NCBI GenBank assembly: GCA_026770025.1
Contig: JAMXDE010000019.1
Coordinates: forward strand, 310,001 to 374,000
Origin: Craspedostauros australis
Taxonomy: Eukaryota > Bacillariophyta > Bacillariophyceae > Mastogloiales > Achnanthaceae
Direction: 5' to 3'
Length of the DNA: 64,000 nt
This document shows positions 42,787 to 53,245 of the stretch, piece after piece. Numbering within the stretch: the first letter of the stretch is position 1; the number at the start of each line of letters is the position of its first letter. Both the position numbers and the translations under genes were made by a program. The notes below the pieces were generated by a model, which did no database searches, was not told where the DNA came from, and worked only from the letters and a program-made list of their open reading frames with translations.

Positions 42787-43360
42787 CGTCGTTTCTGTGT
42801 TGAAAATAACTGCATATATCTCTTCTCCTACATCAAATACATCATATGGCCAGAACTAGAATTGTTCCGTCCAATCATTTTAAAGTTATGGAGGGTTGAA
42901 AATCATGTCAAATCTACGTATTAGGTGAATAACGCACAGACGCCAAAGTGCTCATTGACGCTTCAATTTAGTCGCAGTGGTCATTCGTCCCAAAACAGTC
43001 TTTTTTCTTCCGTCGTTTGGGCTTTGTTCGCGATTCTTGAATTTCCGGAGAGTGACTTTACCTTGTGCTCACACAGAATCGTTGGTGTGAACACAAAACT
43101 GTTGTTGCATGGAGAGTGATATGATGTATCATATTGTGATGCGGTGCGATGTGCAATGGGCCGTCAACCAGGATGGTAGGCACAGTCCTTGTTCCTCTTC
43201 CTCCTGTCTGTTATGTCAGCATGGTAGTAAGGTGGGTGCACTGGCTGCAATGCACAAGACGCATACGATGCAAGTTGCGCAGCGCTGAATTGGACGATGT
43301 GAATTGCTGGTCCCAAGATGGAAATGGACAGCACCCTCGCCACAGTCCTGTACGCAGCGG

Positions 43361-43640
43361 CAACCCCAACCCACACATCTCTAACCCAAACCCTAACCCT
43401 AACCCTAACCCAGGTCTTGGCCCTCTGGCCCCCGAACCCCAGCCCTAGCCCTAACATTGAGTAACTTCCTGGCTCTGTGTGAGCATTGTCAGCCGCACGC
43501 AGTTGCCTCCCTCGTCTCTCCCAAGTTGCCGAAACCCCAACCGGAACCCCAACCCTAACTCTGCTCCTGAGCAACTGCTTCCCTCCTACCTAACCCAAGC
43601 TGGAACCCCAGCCCTAACTCTGACCCTGAGCGACCTCGTG
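43361..43640. repeat. degenerate interstitial telomere-type repeats
   Basis: Uninterrupted CCCTAA units stand at 43387-43411, surrounded by variants such as CCCTAGCCCTAAC, AACCCCAACC and CCCTAACTCTG to about 43640. Two copies of a roughly 170 bp unit containing a CCGCACGCAGTTGCCTCC or CCGCACACAGTTACCTCC stretch are interleaved (about 43459 and 43630). The TTAGGG-type unit is the usual eukaryotic telomere repeat, so this is internal telomeric or subtelomeric-like DNA. Confidence 0.85.
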
Positions 43641-43685
43641 ACTCTGTCTGAACAACGTCATCCGCACACAGTTACCTCCTCCGTC

Positions 43686-43999
43686 GCTCTGGTGTTGCCC
43701 TTGTCGCGAACTCTTGCTTTTCTCCCACTTTTTTGCTTCCCGCACTGTTTCGATCCATTTCAACGGCCGCCGTTCCAGCGTTTTTGATTCGATTTCACGA
43801 TTATTACAGTTTGTTTCGTCGGAGGTATCCTCCAGAACGTCCTTTGAACTATTTGGCGCCAATGAAACGTAATCAACATTGTCGATTGTGACCCTGGTAT
43901 CCGGACAGACGTCATATCTGCTGAGTAAAACCTGGCACGTTGGCTCGAAGGCTTCGTTGAGAATCTCAACGCACGAGCCATCCAAAGAGACAGACTTGG
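43686..43999 (-). other. possible coding exon of unknown affiliation
   Basis: Read on the minus strand, a pyrimidine-rich tract ending CCAAG (about 44000) precedes an open stretch with balanced composition (SLDGSCVEILNEAFEPTC and on) that ends at a GTAACT, a possible donor, at about 43680. It could be an exon, but I found no convincing neighbouring exons and no recognisable domain. Confidence 0.2.
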
Positions 44000-44338
44000 A
44001 CAAACAAAGACAAGAAACAAGTCAACACGAGAGACGAAAGGGGCCCTGTGTTGACTGGTGGGAAACATCGCGTCGCGTGGCTTCGCATCATCGCCGTTGC
44101 CATTTCCATTTCCATCGGCATCCCTTGGCAACCGCACGAGTACCATACTCGCTCGCCATCATCTTTTTTCAATCAAGAGCATCATGCACAAGCACGTTCA
44201 TCTTCTGAAGTGCTTCATCCCAATCTCAACTGGCATCTCTCATTGCGTCGATCAATTGACCGATCGCCGCTCGTGCCTCAGTTGGTGGGTTGTACCGTTA
44301 CGGTCACGCATTCCTGCTTGTGCGACCGTGACAATTCC

Positions 44339-44400
44339 AACGCATCACAACGCATCACAACGCATCACAATGCACCGCAATGCACCACAGCGCACCACAA
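44339..44400 (+). repeat. short tandem repeat, about 10 bp unit
   Basis: Repeats of ACGCATCACA drifting to ATGCACCGCA and AGCGCACCAC lie immediately upstream of the peptidase pseudogene start. Confidence 0.75.
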
Positions 44401-44411
44401 CCCAAAGAGAA

Positions 44412-47269
44412 ATGAACATGGCAGACGATCCCTCCATCTCGGTGGAGGATGAGGATAGCAAATCTTCCATGAGCTTCGTCTCCAAGGCCAACGAGATGTG
44501 CCTCAACACGCTCGGCGATCGCACCAAGTCCAAGACCAGATCCTACAAGTGCGTCGTCGACGTCCTTGAGGCGGATGACAACATACCCTTCGTGAGCAAG
44601 ATGGGGACGGATGCAGCAGGCAATGACATGCTCTTCAATCTGTGGAAGGATTCCAAGGTAGGTACAATGCGCAATGCACAATACAATGCACAATACACTG
44701 CACGAATGAGCTGAAGAAGCTCTGCAAGTATTCCATGGTATGCATCGCGCTCCTCACACACAGAACAACATTGCATTCTATTCTCACATATTATTCTCAT
44801 ATTCTGTTGTCTTGCTTCACTGTTCGCGTCATCCTTCCAACCAACAATCCTGCATCCACATCGACATCGTCCACACTCCAAACACTGCAGAATCAAAAAA
44901 GCGTCTGGCGCAAAACAATGTTGGCGTCGTATCAGACCAGCAACCCCAAATGGACCAAGGTGATGGATCTGGACCACTTTGCCAGAAAGGAGAAGATGCT
45001 GTGGAAGTGAAAGGGAAGCCGGGTGCTTCCCAGAGCAAGAGATCCAATGTCGCAAGACGGCAAGCTCATCACGCACGCACTTCTCAGTTTGTCACAGGGC
45101 AGCACGGACTCCGTCATCCTCAGGGAATTCGATCTCGTCAAATCCGCATTCGTCACCGACAGGCCATTCTCAATACGGAAGACAAGACCAGAGCCTGCTA
45201 CAAAACAAGGAACATCCTCCTGGTCGGGGCGGATTTTGGTTCTTCGTCTCTCACGAGGGCGGGATACCCCAGGACGATCCGCGAGTGGGTGAGAGGCACG
45301 GATCTGGCATCAGCGTCTGTGGTCCTTGAAGGTGAAAAGTCTGACATCGCAGTCTCAGCCAACGTCGACAATCAGAGGGTGCGCAGCGGGGGTATCTACA
45401 AAATCTGCACGAGGGCCATCGCCTACCAGACCACCAAATTCTGGATACGGAGGTCAAGTACAAGCACATGCTGCCGCCCAGACAACATACCAGAATCGAG
45501 ACAGGAGATCCGCCGGATTTCAAACCGTTGCTTGCACCAGAAGATTCGGATATCGATTTCGGTGGCACCGTTCTCATGATCCCATTGCAATCCAACTGGT
45601 CACCTGAGGGTGCCAAGGAATTCAAGGCTGGATCCATCATCTACATCAACGCGCACAAATTCGTCAGTATGGACCAGCCTATCGGATACATCAAACCCTC
45701 TTTAAACCCTCCGACTACCTCCTCCGCGAAAACTACACCGTCACAAAGAACCACCTCATCCTCATGCTCATTGGTAACGTCAGATCGAAGCTGGAATTCT
45801 ATCAATTGGAGGAGGAGGCTAACAAGCTGCGTTTGGTGGGAGTCGACAAGCGGCCACGAATCGCCTCCGCCAGCGTTTGATCTGCGCATCCCTATGAGAG
45901 CAATCGATTCTGGACCACGACCACCAGATACACAGAACCAACCACGCTGTGGCTTGGCGATGCATCCGTGTTTGATGGCGAAGACGAGAAGATGATGAAG
46001 CGGGTCGACCCAGAGGTGCACCTTGGCAGCAAGCTCAAATCGCTACCGAGTCAATTCGATTCGAAAGGTTTGGACGTCATGCAACGCATCGCAGAAAGCA
46101 AGGACGGCACTGATGCTCTGCACATCATCATGTCGAAGAGGCGTCCCCACGAACAAGCAGACCCACCTTGCTCTACGCCTATGGTGCCTTTGAGGTCGTG
46201 TCGGTCCGCATTACAACCTGCAACAGGTCTGGAATGGTGGGAATGTGGCGGCGTCTGCGCGGAAACCAACATGTACGGTGGCGGAGCATTCGGTCCAGGC
46301 TGGCATCAGGTGAGTGACAAGTGTTGTTGATGTTGCTGCTGCTGCTGTGTATGATCGTGTTGTACACTTGCGCATTTGCACCTGGCATGTGCGCGGCGCA
46401 GAGCAGACCAAAAAATCAGGAATGGAAAGCGTGCACAAAACAGGCGCATTGAAGGAGTACGACTTTCAGAGATTGTGGGGACATATGCCATTGATTCCTT
46501 GATTCTATTCCATTCGTATTCCCACTTCAATTCACATCATACTCACAATTGAATCAATCTCCGATTGGTTGGCATGGCATGATATGATATGATACGAACT
46601 GCGCCCATTCTGTGGTACTGCTCGCACACACTCTCATCCCGAATGATGGACTCCACTCCAACCATCCGTCTGAATTGCTGCAATATCGTCTTGCTGGAGG
46701 CCGCGGTGCACGAAAAGCGTACCAAACCACACAAAGACTTCATCGCAGCTGCTGAGGATTTGATTTCGTCGAAGTATGAAAAGCCAAAACATTGGTCATC
46801 CACGGCAGATCCGGCGGAGGATTGGTGGTGCGGATGCTTTCGTGATGCTCCTGAACTGTTCAGCGCGGTGCGTTGGGCAGTCGACCCATGTCATCAAGCG
46901 GTCAAAGATCTGCATTCGGACGATGCACCGATATGCGCGACGAATTTGGATCCGGACGCGTCCGATTGGAGGTGTTCATGAAGTAGATCTCGCCGTATCA
47001 CAACATCAAATAGGATCCAAATTTTCTACCAATCCTATTCACTGCCGCACGAACGATGATCGGATAACCCAGCGCATGCACGCAAGATGGTGAAGAAGCT
47101 GTGGAGCCTGGTTCAGGGAAAACGATGGCTGTCATAATACGATGAGAATGTGGAGGGCGGGAACGATCTTCATGCAACGCCGAAGCAGGACGCCTTCATG
47201 ACTGCGCTGGCGTACGATTTCATGTTCATGACGTTGTCGAAGAATGCCGAGAAGTCAGCTGACGAGTAA
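44412..47269 (+). pseudogene. prolyl oligopeptidase family (S9A) pseudogene, frameshifted, introns retained
   Basis: Successive fragments in different frames follow the order of an S9A peptidase. They are: the N-terminal propeller start (DDPSISVEDEDS, IPFVSKMG, LFNLWKDSK) to a GTAGGT donor at 44658; after an acceptor at 44890, VWRKTMLASYQT; SLSQGSTDSVILREFDL; LLVGADFGSSSLTRAGYPR; MIPLQSNWSPEGAKEFKAGS; the SDYLLRENYTVTKNHLIL region; LKSLPSQFDSKGLDVM; GGGAFGPGWHQ; a second intron (about 46308-46699) with GTGAGT donor; KPHKDFIAAAEDLI; the nucleophile-elbow remnant GRSGGGLVV near 46806; VFMK and ISPYHN; and the C-terminus ending at TAA 47267-47269. At least five frame changes and several stops break it. 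Retained introns exclude a processed copy. It lies inside the 13.5 kb inverted-repeat element and is probably a captured or pre-existing host gene that decayed. Confidence 0.88.
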
Positions 47270-47583
47270 TGGACGGGGTTTGGATTGATGCACGCAGTGG
47301 TCTAATCGTGTATCATACCATACATAGCAAGCACATGTGCGAATTGAGTAGATGCACGGCGATGGTGGTTCCATTGTGCATGTCAAGATCATAGCAACCG
47401 ATAACATCAGAGCCACTCTATACATACCAACAACAGCTTCCTCTCGTAATCCCTGTGGACACGCAGTTACTGCAGTTGATATCGCCATGCTGCAAGTTGA
47501 TAGTATCAATGTGACACAGAGTATAGTATCGTAGAATAGAATGCAATATAATAATGTTAGCATACTCGCGGCGGTCGTCAGGA

Positions 47584-50500
47584 TCAATCATCGGAAGGTA
47601 GCAGGTTGCCATCAATCACATCAGCGTCCTGCCCATCGTATGGGCGATCATCCAGAACCTGCTCTTCGTGCGCTTCTTCGCTTTGAGTGTTCTCCTTGGA
47701 TGCCATGATCCGCAGTTCATGCATCTCGTTCAGGCACTCTTCGCACTCCTCGTCATCCAAGTAGCCATTGTTCTCAAGGTATCTCTCCGCTCGACCGTCA
47801 GGAGCTGCCAGGAAGCATTTCAGGTACGTGATGTCCACCTTGATCCTCTGCTCCCAATCAAGCAAGAAAGGCCCGGCCATCAGCTCTTCGTGAAGCACAT
47901 GAGCGCTCCTCCTCGTGTCCGGGTTCCTGCAAGCAATCGCAGCATCGCACACGATCTGCGCCACTTGTTTCGACATGGACGGTACCTTGGTTGCCGGAGG
48001 TGCTGATGGATCCTTCTTTCGTGAGGTGGCTTTGTCTGGGTGGCAGATCGCCCATCCCTGCCTGATGGATTGAGGGAAGTCCACTGTGGCATTTCCTTCA
48101 CAATTTGCCGTTTCTGCTGCCGCTGCTGGTTCCAGAACACGCGAAGTGAGAACGCGCTTGAGCATGTCAGTTTTGCTGGTGCTCTTGTTTGTTGTTGTTG
48201 CGTGTCGTCGCTCAGTCGGTTGTGAGCTGCGGATATTCTGTGGATCCATCACAAATGCCGGTGGGACCTCTGTGATGTCCTCATCATTGCAAGTGACATC
48301 GAGATGGAGAATGTCAAACTTGTCGATCTTGTCCTGAGTGATGGTCTCTGGATGCGTCAATCCCGATGATGCTGTGACCTGAATTTTGTCATCAATCAGA
48401 TCAATTTGATGGGTGGCGCGAACGGAAACTCGGTTGGTCGCGAATGCTTTTTCCTTTCCGTCCACATCGCAGATGATGGCATGTCCCAATCTGCTCAGAT
48501 CCAACAGAAGCGTTGTTGTCCCCTTGATGTTGGCAGCTTTCAGCACTTTGAAAACATCGCCTTCGGTGGCAATCTTTGCGTCCCTGGCACTGTCCACATA
48601 CAACCTGAGTTGACGTGAGACAAAACCGAAGTGTCCGTCCAAAGCACTCTTGCCAGCTTGTGCCTCAGTGTACAGCCATTGGATGATTTGGAGTCGTGGT
48701 TTGGGAGGGCGGGTTCCGGTGTCTTGCTGTGCTTTGGCCTTCGTGGATGATGCAGCCTTCGCGTCATGATAAGATGACTGCTCGGTGTTGATTTTGGGGG
48801 GAGGTGGATACTTAGCCTTGTCCTTGTGCTTGCCCTTGTTCTTGGCTGTTGTCTTCCGCTTCTTCTTCTTCTTCTCCGGCATCGTGTATTCAACTTCAAC
48901 CTGTCCCTGGTTTAGTCCATGCATGTACCTCATCAATGCCGGACTCGCGAAACAACTGGCATTGTCGCTTTGGAATACGACCTCTTTGACCCCCTTGTGA
49001 AGCTTCGGAAGCACGGTAGCATGAAGAATCTTGATCGCACCAGCAACTTGGACATGATCCTGTTTGTTCCGCCCCTTCATCACCATGTCAATGAATCGGT
49101 ACTCGAACTTACCGTTCTTGTATTGGATTGTCATGACACCAAGGAGAGACATTCCGTTTTTTCCGAAGAACGCTTTCTGAGCTTCCTGATTCTCTGTTGG
49201 GAGGATGCGTTGCTTGTGATCAAGCACGGCAATGATGCGATCTGGGTGGTCCTTGAGGCGCTCCTTTTCCTCCTTGATCTTCTGCGCTTGTACCTTTCGT
49301 CTCACTTGGTGGGCCATGTACTGGCGCAGCGCGTCATCACACAGGTTAATTGCTGCAGCCATGCGATCCAATTCAAACGTGTTGCCAGTGATGCTGTTGG
49401 TGGCAGTTTTCATGAAGTTGCGAACACGAATCGGGAAAAACGTCATGACATCTGCACATTGCTTGCATGCTTGGTTCACAAATGGGAGGGAGCCTTTTGT
49501 CAGTGCGAACTCTGCGGAATGTAGATTATCCGTTGTTGTCTTCACCTTGAGGTGCTTGTTCGCGTATTCCCATTTTGCAAATGAAAGAACAGAATCACTG
49601 TCCGTGATGATGGCCTGTGCCTCATCAAGAAGTTCAGACGCGAGTTCTTTGTCTTGATGTTCCTTATTCTGAGTCCGAAGCAGTTCCATGACTCTCTTGA
49701 TCATGCTTTGGAAGTGCATGAATACAGCCAGAGTGTCTGTGTAGAAGGAGGACAGGCCAGTTTGACACTTGCCACGTCGCGTGAGCAATGTCAGGATACT
49801 CCTGAAGGCAGGCATACCAACTGGGTCATCTGTTGTGTTCTTGTACTTGGCAAAGAGCTGCTCTTCTGATATTGATCCGCGAATGAAGATGGGCAGGTCT
49901 GGGAACAGAACACCAGCCAACTTGACACTCCTTGTGATGCCTGGCCGGTACTGGAACATGGAAGTGAGAAATGAGACTACGCCCTGGAGACTAGATTCCT
50001 TGACACGGTACTTGTAGTCTGCGTGTGGGAACTGGCCTCCAGCAAGGATCGCACCTCCAGCGTGCGACAGTCGCCTGTGTCCTGTACGAGACATGGTTCG
50101 GCGTCCAAGCTTGACCCTCACCTTGTCTCCTTTCGACAAGCTACTGTAGTGCGCGGCCAGGATTCGGGTGCAGCGCCTGGAGTCACAGGTCATTGCCAAA
50201 ACCGCACGAGCAGTCAGTGATAGTTCTTGATTCCCCCAGAAGGCTAAATGACAGAGAGTCTGCTCCAGCAACACAGGAGGGAGCTGTTTGCGATGTCGCA
50301 CGAAGGTCATGGCTTCTGAAAGCTGTTTGGGGGGTTCTCTGCCAGGAAACATGTGCTGGGTTGACCCACCACAAACTCCATCCCAGACTCGGTTGATGAG
50401 ACTCCAACGACCAGTCGCTGTCTTTCGTGGGAGACGTTCAAATCCATCCACATGGAACCGTGAGAGGGGTTTGATGCTAATGCCAGCTGCTTCAAAAATG

Positions 50501-51228
50501 GCTTGCAGCACTTCTCTTCGATTCACCTTGCCCTCGTTGGCTGGAACGAACGCAGCATCGGTGTCATCCTCACTGGTTGTACTCGCACAATCCGACTCGC
50601 ACTCTTCCATAGACACAGCGACATCTTGTCGCGCGAGCACATCATCTCCTGCCTGTCGATGTGGCGCCCTGCATCTGGTTGCTGATGATTTGCGCTTGGG
50701 ACGTGTTGGCGCAGCAGCACCACCACAAGTCCCAATGGAGAACGAATTGGCCTGTGGTACAAAGGCATTCACACCTGTGTGACGTGCACCTCTGCTTATG
50801 GATGATGCGCAGTTTGGGCAAAATGGTGGCCTACTGCAGTGACTGCAGAACAGGGTCAGACATTGCTTGCAAGGCATGATACCAAAGCAGTTGGGACCCA
50901 TGTAGTTGGAAGTGGGAGTTGCCATGCTGTTGTTGGGATGGAATGTAGAGTATGGTAGACCACCCACGCCTGTACCGATGTAGCTGGGGATGCAAAAGGA
51001 AGGAGGTTGTATGTTGGGAGGGACATGATGATTCGCAACCATGGGGAGAGGAGGACTGTGAACGCTGCCATGGTGGTTTGGTCCGACATGTGCAGAGTAT
51101 TGGTACGATGCGTAGTCCCCATGAGGTGGTTGGTGATAGATGGATGTGCCAGCAGTTGCTGTTTGACGCTGCACCTTTGATTGGGATGGATTGGGGTCGC
51201 TGCTCGAATCCTCGCGTGGACGGGTCAT
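47584..51228 (-). CDS. large Cys-rich protein with putative DDE-type transposase core
   Basis: The intact frame gives 1214 residues from the ATG at 51228 (MTRPREDSSSDPNPSQSK); the frame stays open to an ATG at 51507, but that extra segment is Cys/His/Val-rich and looks like 5' UTR. A Cys cluster CKQCLTLFCSHCSRPPFCPNC (about 118-140) suggests zinc binding. After an acidic linker comes a helical region, then a candidate RNase H-like core: Asp in IIAVLDHKQRIL (about 669), Asp in VVFQSDNASCF (about 755) and Glu in WLYTEAQAGKSALDGHF (about 854), spaced about 86 and 99 residues. A Lys-rich insert (EKKKKKRKTTAKNKGKHKDK) lies between the second and third. I infer a cut-and-paste transposase that could act on the surrounding 38 bp TIRs. 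Superfamily not assigned; Sola- or other less-studied groups are possible. A domesticated host protein is the alternative. Confidence 0.75.
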   Translation of the reverse strand: MTRPREDSSSDPNPSQSKVQRQTATAGTSIYHQPPHGDYASYQYSAHVGPNHHGSVHSPPLPMVANHHVPPNIQPPSFCIPSYIGTGVGGLPYSTFHPNNSMATPTSNYMGPNCFGIMPCKQCLTLFCSHCSRPPFCPNCASSISRGARHTGVNAFVPQANSFSIGTCGGAAAPTRPKRKSSATRCRAPHRQAGDDVLARQDVAVSMEECESDCASTTSEDDTDAAFVPANEGKVNRREVLQAIFEAAGISIKPLSRFHVDGFERLPRKTATGRWSLINRVWDGVCGGSTQHMFPGREPPKQLSEAMTFVRHRKQLPPVLLEQTLCHLAFWGNQELSLTARAVLAMTCDSRRCTRILAAHYSSLSKGDKVRVKLGRRTMSRTGHRRLSHAGGAILAGGQFPHADYKYRVKESSLQGVVSFLTSMFQYRPGITRSVKLAGVLFPDLPIFIRGSISEEQLFAKYKNTTDDPVGMPAFRSILTLLTRRGKCQTGLSSFYTDTLAVFMHFQSMIKRVMELLRTQNKEHQDKELASELLDEAQAIITDSDSVLSFAKWEYANKHLKVKTTTDNLHSAEFALTKGSLPFVNQACKQCADVMTFFPIRVRNFMKTATNSITGNTFELDRMAAAINLCDDALRQYMAHQVRRKVQAQKIKEEKERLKDHPDRIIAVLDHKQRILPTENQEAQKAFFGKNGMSLLGVMTIQYKNGKFEYRFIDMVMKGRNKQDHVQVAGAIKILHATVLPKLHKGVKEVVFQSDNASCFASPALMRYMHGLNQGQVEVEYTMPEKKKKKRKTTAKNKGKHKDKAKYPPPPKINTEQSSYHDAKAASSTKAKAQQDTGTRPPKPRLQIIQWLYTEAQAGKSALDGHFGFVSRQLRLYVDSARDAKIATEGDVFKVLKAANIKGTTTLLLDLSRLGHAIICDVDGKEKAFATNRVSVRATHQIDLIDDKIQVTASSGLTHPETITQDKIDKFDILHLDVTCNDEDITEVPPAFVMDPQNIRSSQPTERRHATTTNKSTSKTDMLKRVLTSRVLEPAAAAETANCEGNATVDFPQSIRQGWAICHPDKATSRKKDPSAPPATKVPSMSKQVAQIVCDAAIACRNPDTRRSAHVLHEELMAGPFLLDWEQRIKVDITYLKCFLAAPDGRAERYLENNGYLDDEECEECLNEMHELRIMASKENTQSEEAHEEQVLDDRPYDGQDADVIDGNLLPSDD

Positions 51229-51573
51229 GATGCGATAGCGATGGTGGCTGACGGACGATGTGGGTGGGGGGAAGGCACGGATGATTCTGAATGATCTCGA
51301 TGTTGGGGAGCACTGAGCGTTGCGCTGACATTGCAGATAGGAGAACACAGCAGACAGCAACAACAACACACAACAAACCAAAATGACACATGCACATTCG
51401 TTCACAACAGCATGAGGGATGTGTTTGTGTCGAGATCGGCAGCAACAGTTCAACGGTCGCTCATTGGTGCATACGTGGTTGTGATTGGAGAATGTATGTG
51501 GAACCATCTGCGATTTTTATTCTGGCGAAAGAGTGAGTGTGACGCAGCGCCAACACAACGAGAGAGCAAGTGC

Positions 51574-51590
51574 AAGAGAGAGAGAGAGAG
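51574..51590. repeat. GA microsatellite
   Basis: A short run of AG units lies upstream of the 47584-51228 gene, in its probable 5' flank. Confidence 0.7.
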
Positions 51591-52053
51591 CAACAAGTGC
51601 TACATCAATCCGTCTGTCCATTCATTCTCTATTGATTTTGTCTTTTTATTCTCGTCGATTGTAGCCTCAATTTCTCATCATTTGCATTGGCATCGTGAGA
51701 GACGATCGAGTGTGTATCATGATTACGTCCCTGGTGGCCGAACGCAACCCGGTAGAATACAATCGATCTGTTCTTCGTTGGCTGCCATTTGGAGTTGTGT
51801 TGGCTGTCGGCGCCGATCGTCTCAGATGCGACGATTGAAGTATCCGCAGTGAATGGGCAAGAGTACAGTTGTTGGGTGTGCGATGTGTGATGTGTGATGT
51901 GAGTTCGCTGGGGGCGGACATTCTGTTCTGCCTGTTGCTTTTGATTGGTGCGTCGGAGATTGGGTGGCTGGTCCATGAATCTGTCATTTGTGATCCCATC
52001 GTGTTGTTTTCTTGATTTTCGGATATACTTTGGTTCTTCGTTGTTCGTTTGTT

Positions 52054-52090
52054 AAATGTCGTTCGTCCTCGTGAGCAACAAACGACATTT
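52054..52090. other. short hairpin
   Basis: AAATGTCGTT at 52054-52063 and AACGACATTT at 52081-52090 form a perfect 10 bp stem with a 17 base loop. Role unknown; it could be a structural signal in a transcript or a small palindromic insertion remnant. Confidence 0.5.
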
Positions 52091-52411
52091 ACACTGAACC
52101 ATTGATGATTCCCATCCAATCAGATTTGACCGAGGTGCGCCAAATTCACAACAACAACTCCCACACCAAACCCACATTTTCGATCAAGACACCAAAACTG
52201 GATCGGGCATCGACCAAGGCATGCAGTGTATTGTCGAGTATGAGACAAGTAGAAGACGCCAAGTCGATCTTCGAACCATGATGGAACCGCAAAAGCGCAG
52301 CGCTCACAATGGTGCAGGAACGCGTCCGTGGTTCCACATATTTCAGGAGCCGCTACAATTTGTCCACTGCCGTCGCTGATCGTCAACTCTGTTGGTTGAG
52401 TCGTTGGCCTC

Positions 52412-52711
52412 GTGATACCAAGCGGTAGGAAATCTTGCCCCGCACCATCTCCAGCATCTGGGCCATCCGCAAACCTGCGTAACCATCTGTATCAATTCCA
52501 TGTGCATCTCCTTCCATTGGTGGAATTCGAAAAGGCCAACACCACACGGATCCGCGAGCAATTGAAAGTCAACACACAGTCTGCCGGAGTCCGGAGCCCT
52601 CGCAAGAGGATTGCGAGCAACATCAATTCGGAGCGTGTAGATCGCTCAGGCACAACCTCCCCTTTCCCATCAGCCGGACACCATGCATTATTGCGCAATA
52701 CGAATGGTTGA
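52412..52711 (+). pseudogene. possible coding remnant of unknown family
   Basis: The frame ending at 52711 has a stretch of protein-like composition (FHVHLLPLVEFEKANTTRIR and on) but no recognisable domain. A second open patch in another frame lies at 52107-52282 (DLTEVRQIHNN). Together they may be pieces of a decayed gene. Confidence 0.2.
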
Positions 52712-52814
52712 TGCAACTGTAATGGCATAGACTCACCTCAATCGTGCATGACACTGACGATGCCCTCCAGAAGGTGCATGACGACGGAGAGGAATTTGCA
52801 TGGGTATGGATTTG

Positions 52815-53245
52815 GTCGGATAGAAATAGCACCAGACGTAATTGCGAAATAAAAATTGGACGACTACAAAGTAAACAATGAGGCGGAGGAGATGAGAGTG
52901 GTTCGTCCCTCCAGACGTCGAAACTGATAGAATGCGTGATGGAAACGTTCAGGTGAGGGTGCAAAAATGTTAGTGCGAAGAATAACACGGGGTCCCTACA
53001 TAGGTATGCTTTTGTTGGCATAGGAATAGCACCAGGCGGAATTGCGAAATAAAAATTGGACGACTACAAAGTAGACGACAAGGCGAAGAAGATGACGCCA
53101 GTCCGGGCATGTGGCTGTCGAAACCGATGGAGTCCGTGAACGCAGCGGAAAGGGGAAGATGTTGCAACTTTATCGTGAGAAATAAGACGAGAGAAAACGA
53201 GAATCCGGCAACACAACGCGCCGAACTAAAAATAGCACAGAGTGA
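52815..53245. repeat. tandem repeat with about 200 bp period
   Basis: The core AATAGCACCAG...AATTGCGAAATAAAAATTGG occurs at 52825 and 53025, followed in each by GACGACTACAAAGTA and later by GTCGAAAC, with a partial third copy (AAATAGCACAGAG) at about 53230. The first two units are clearly alignable and the third is truncated. Confidence 0.75.

Noticed and set aside
43381-43412. True chromosome end
   Set aside because: Sequence continues for 20 kb with genes beyond it and the repeats are short and degenerate.
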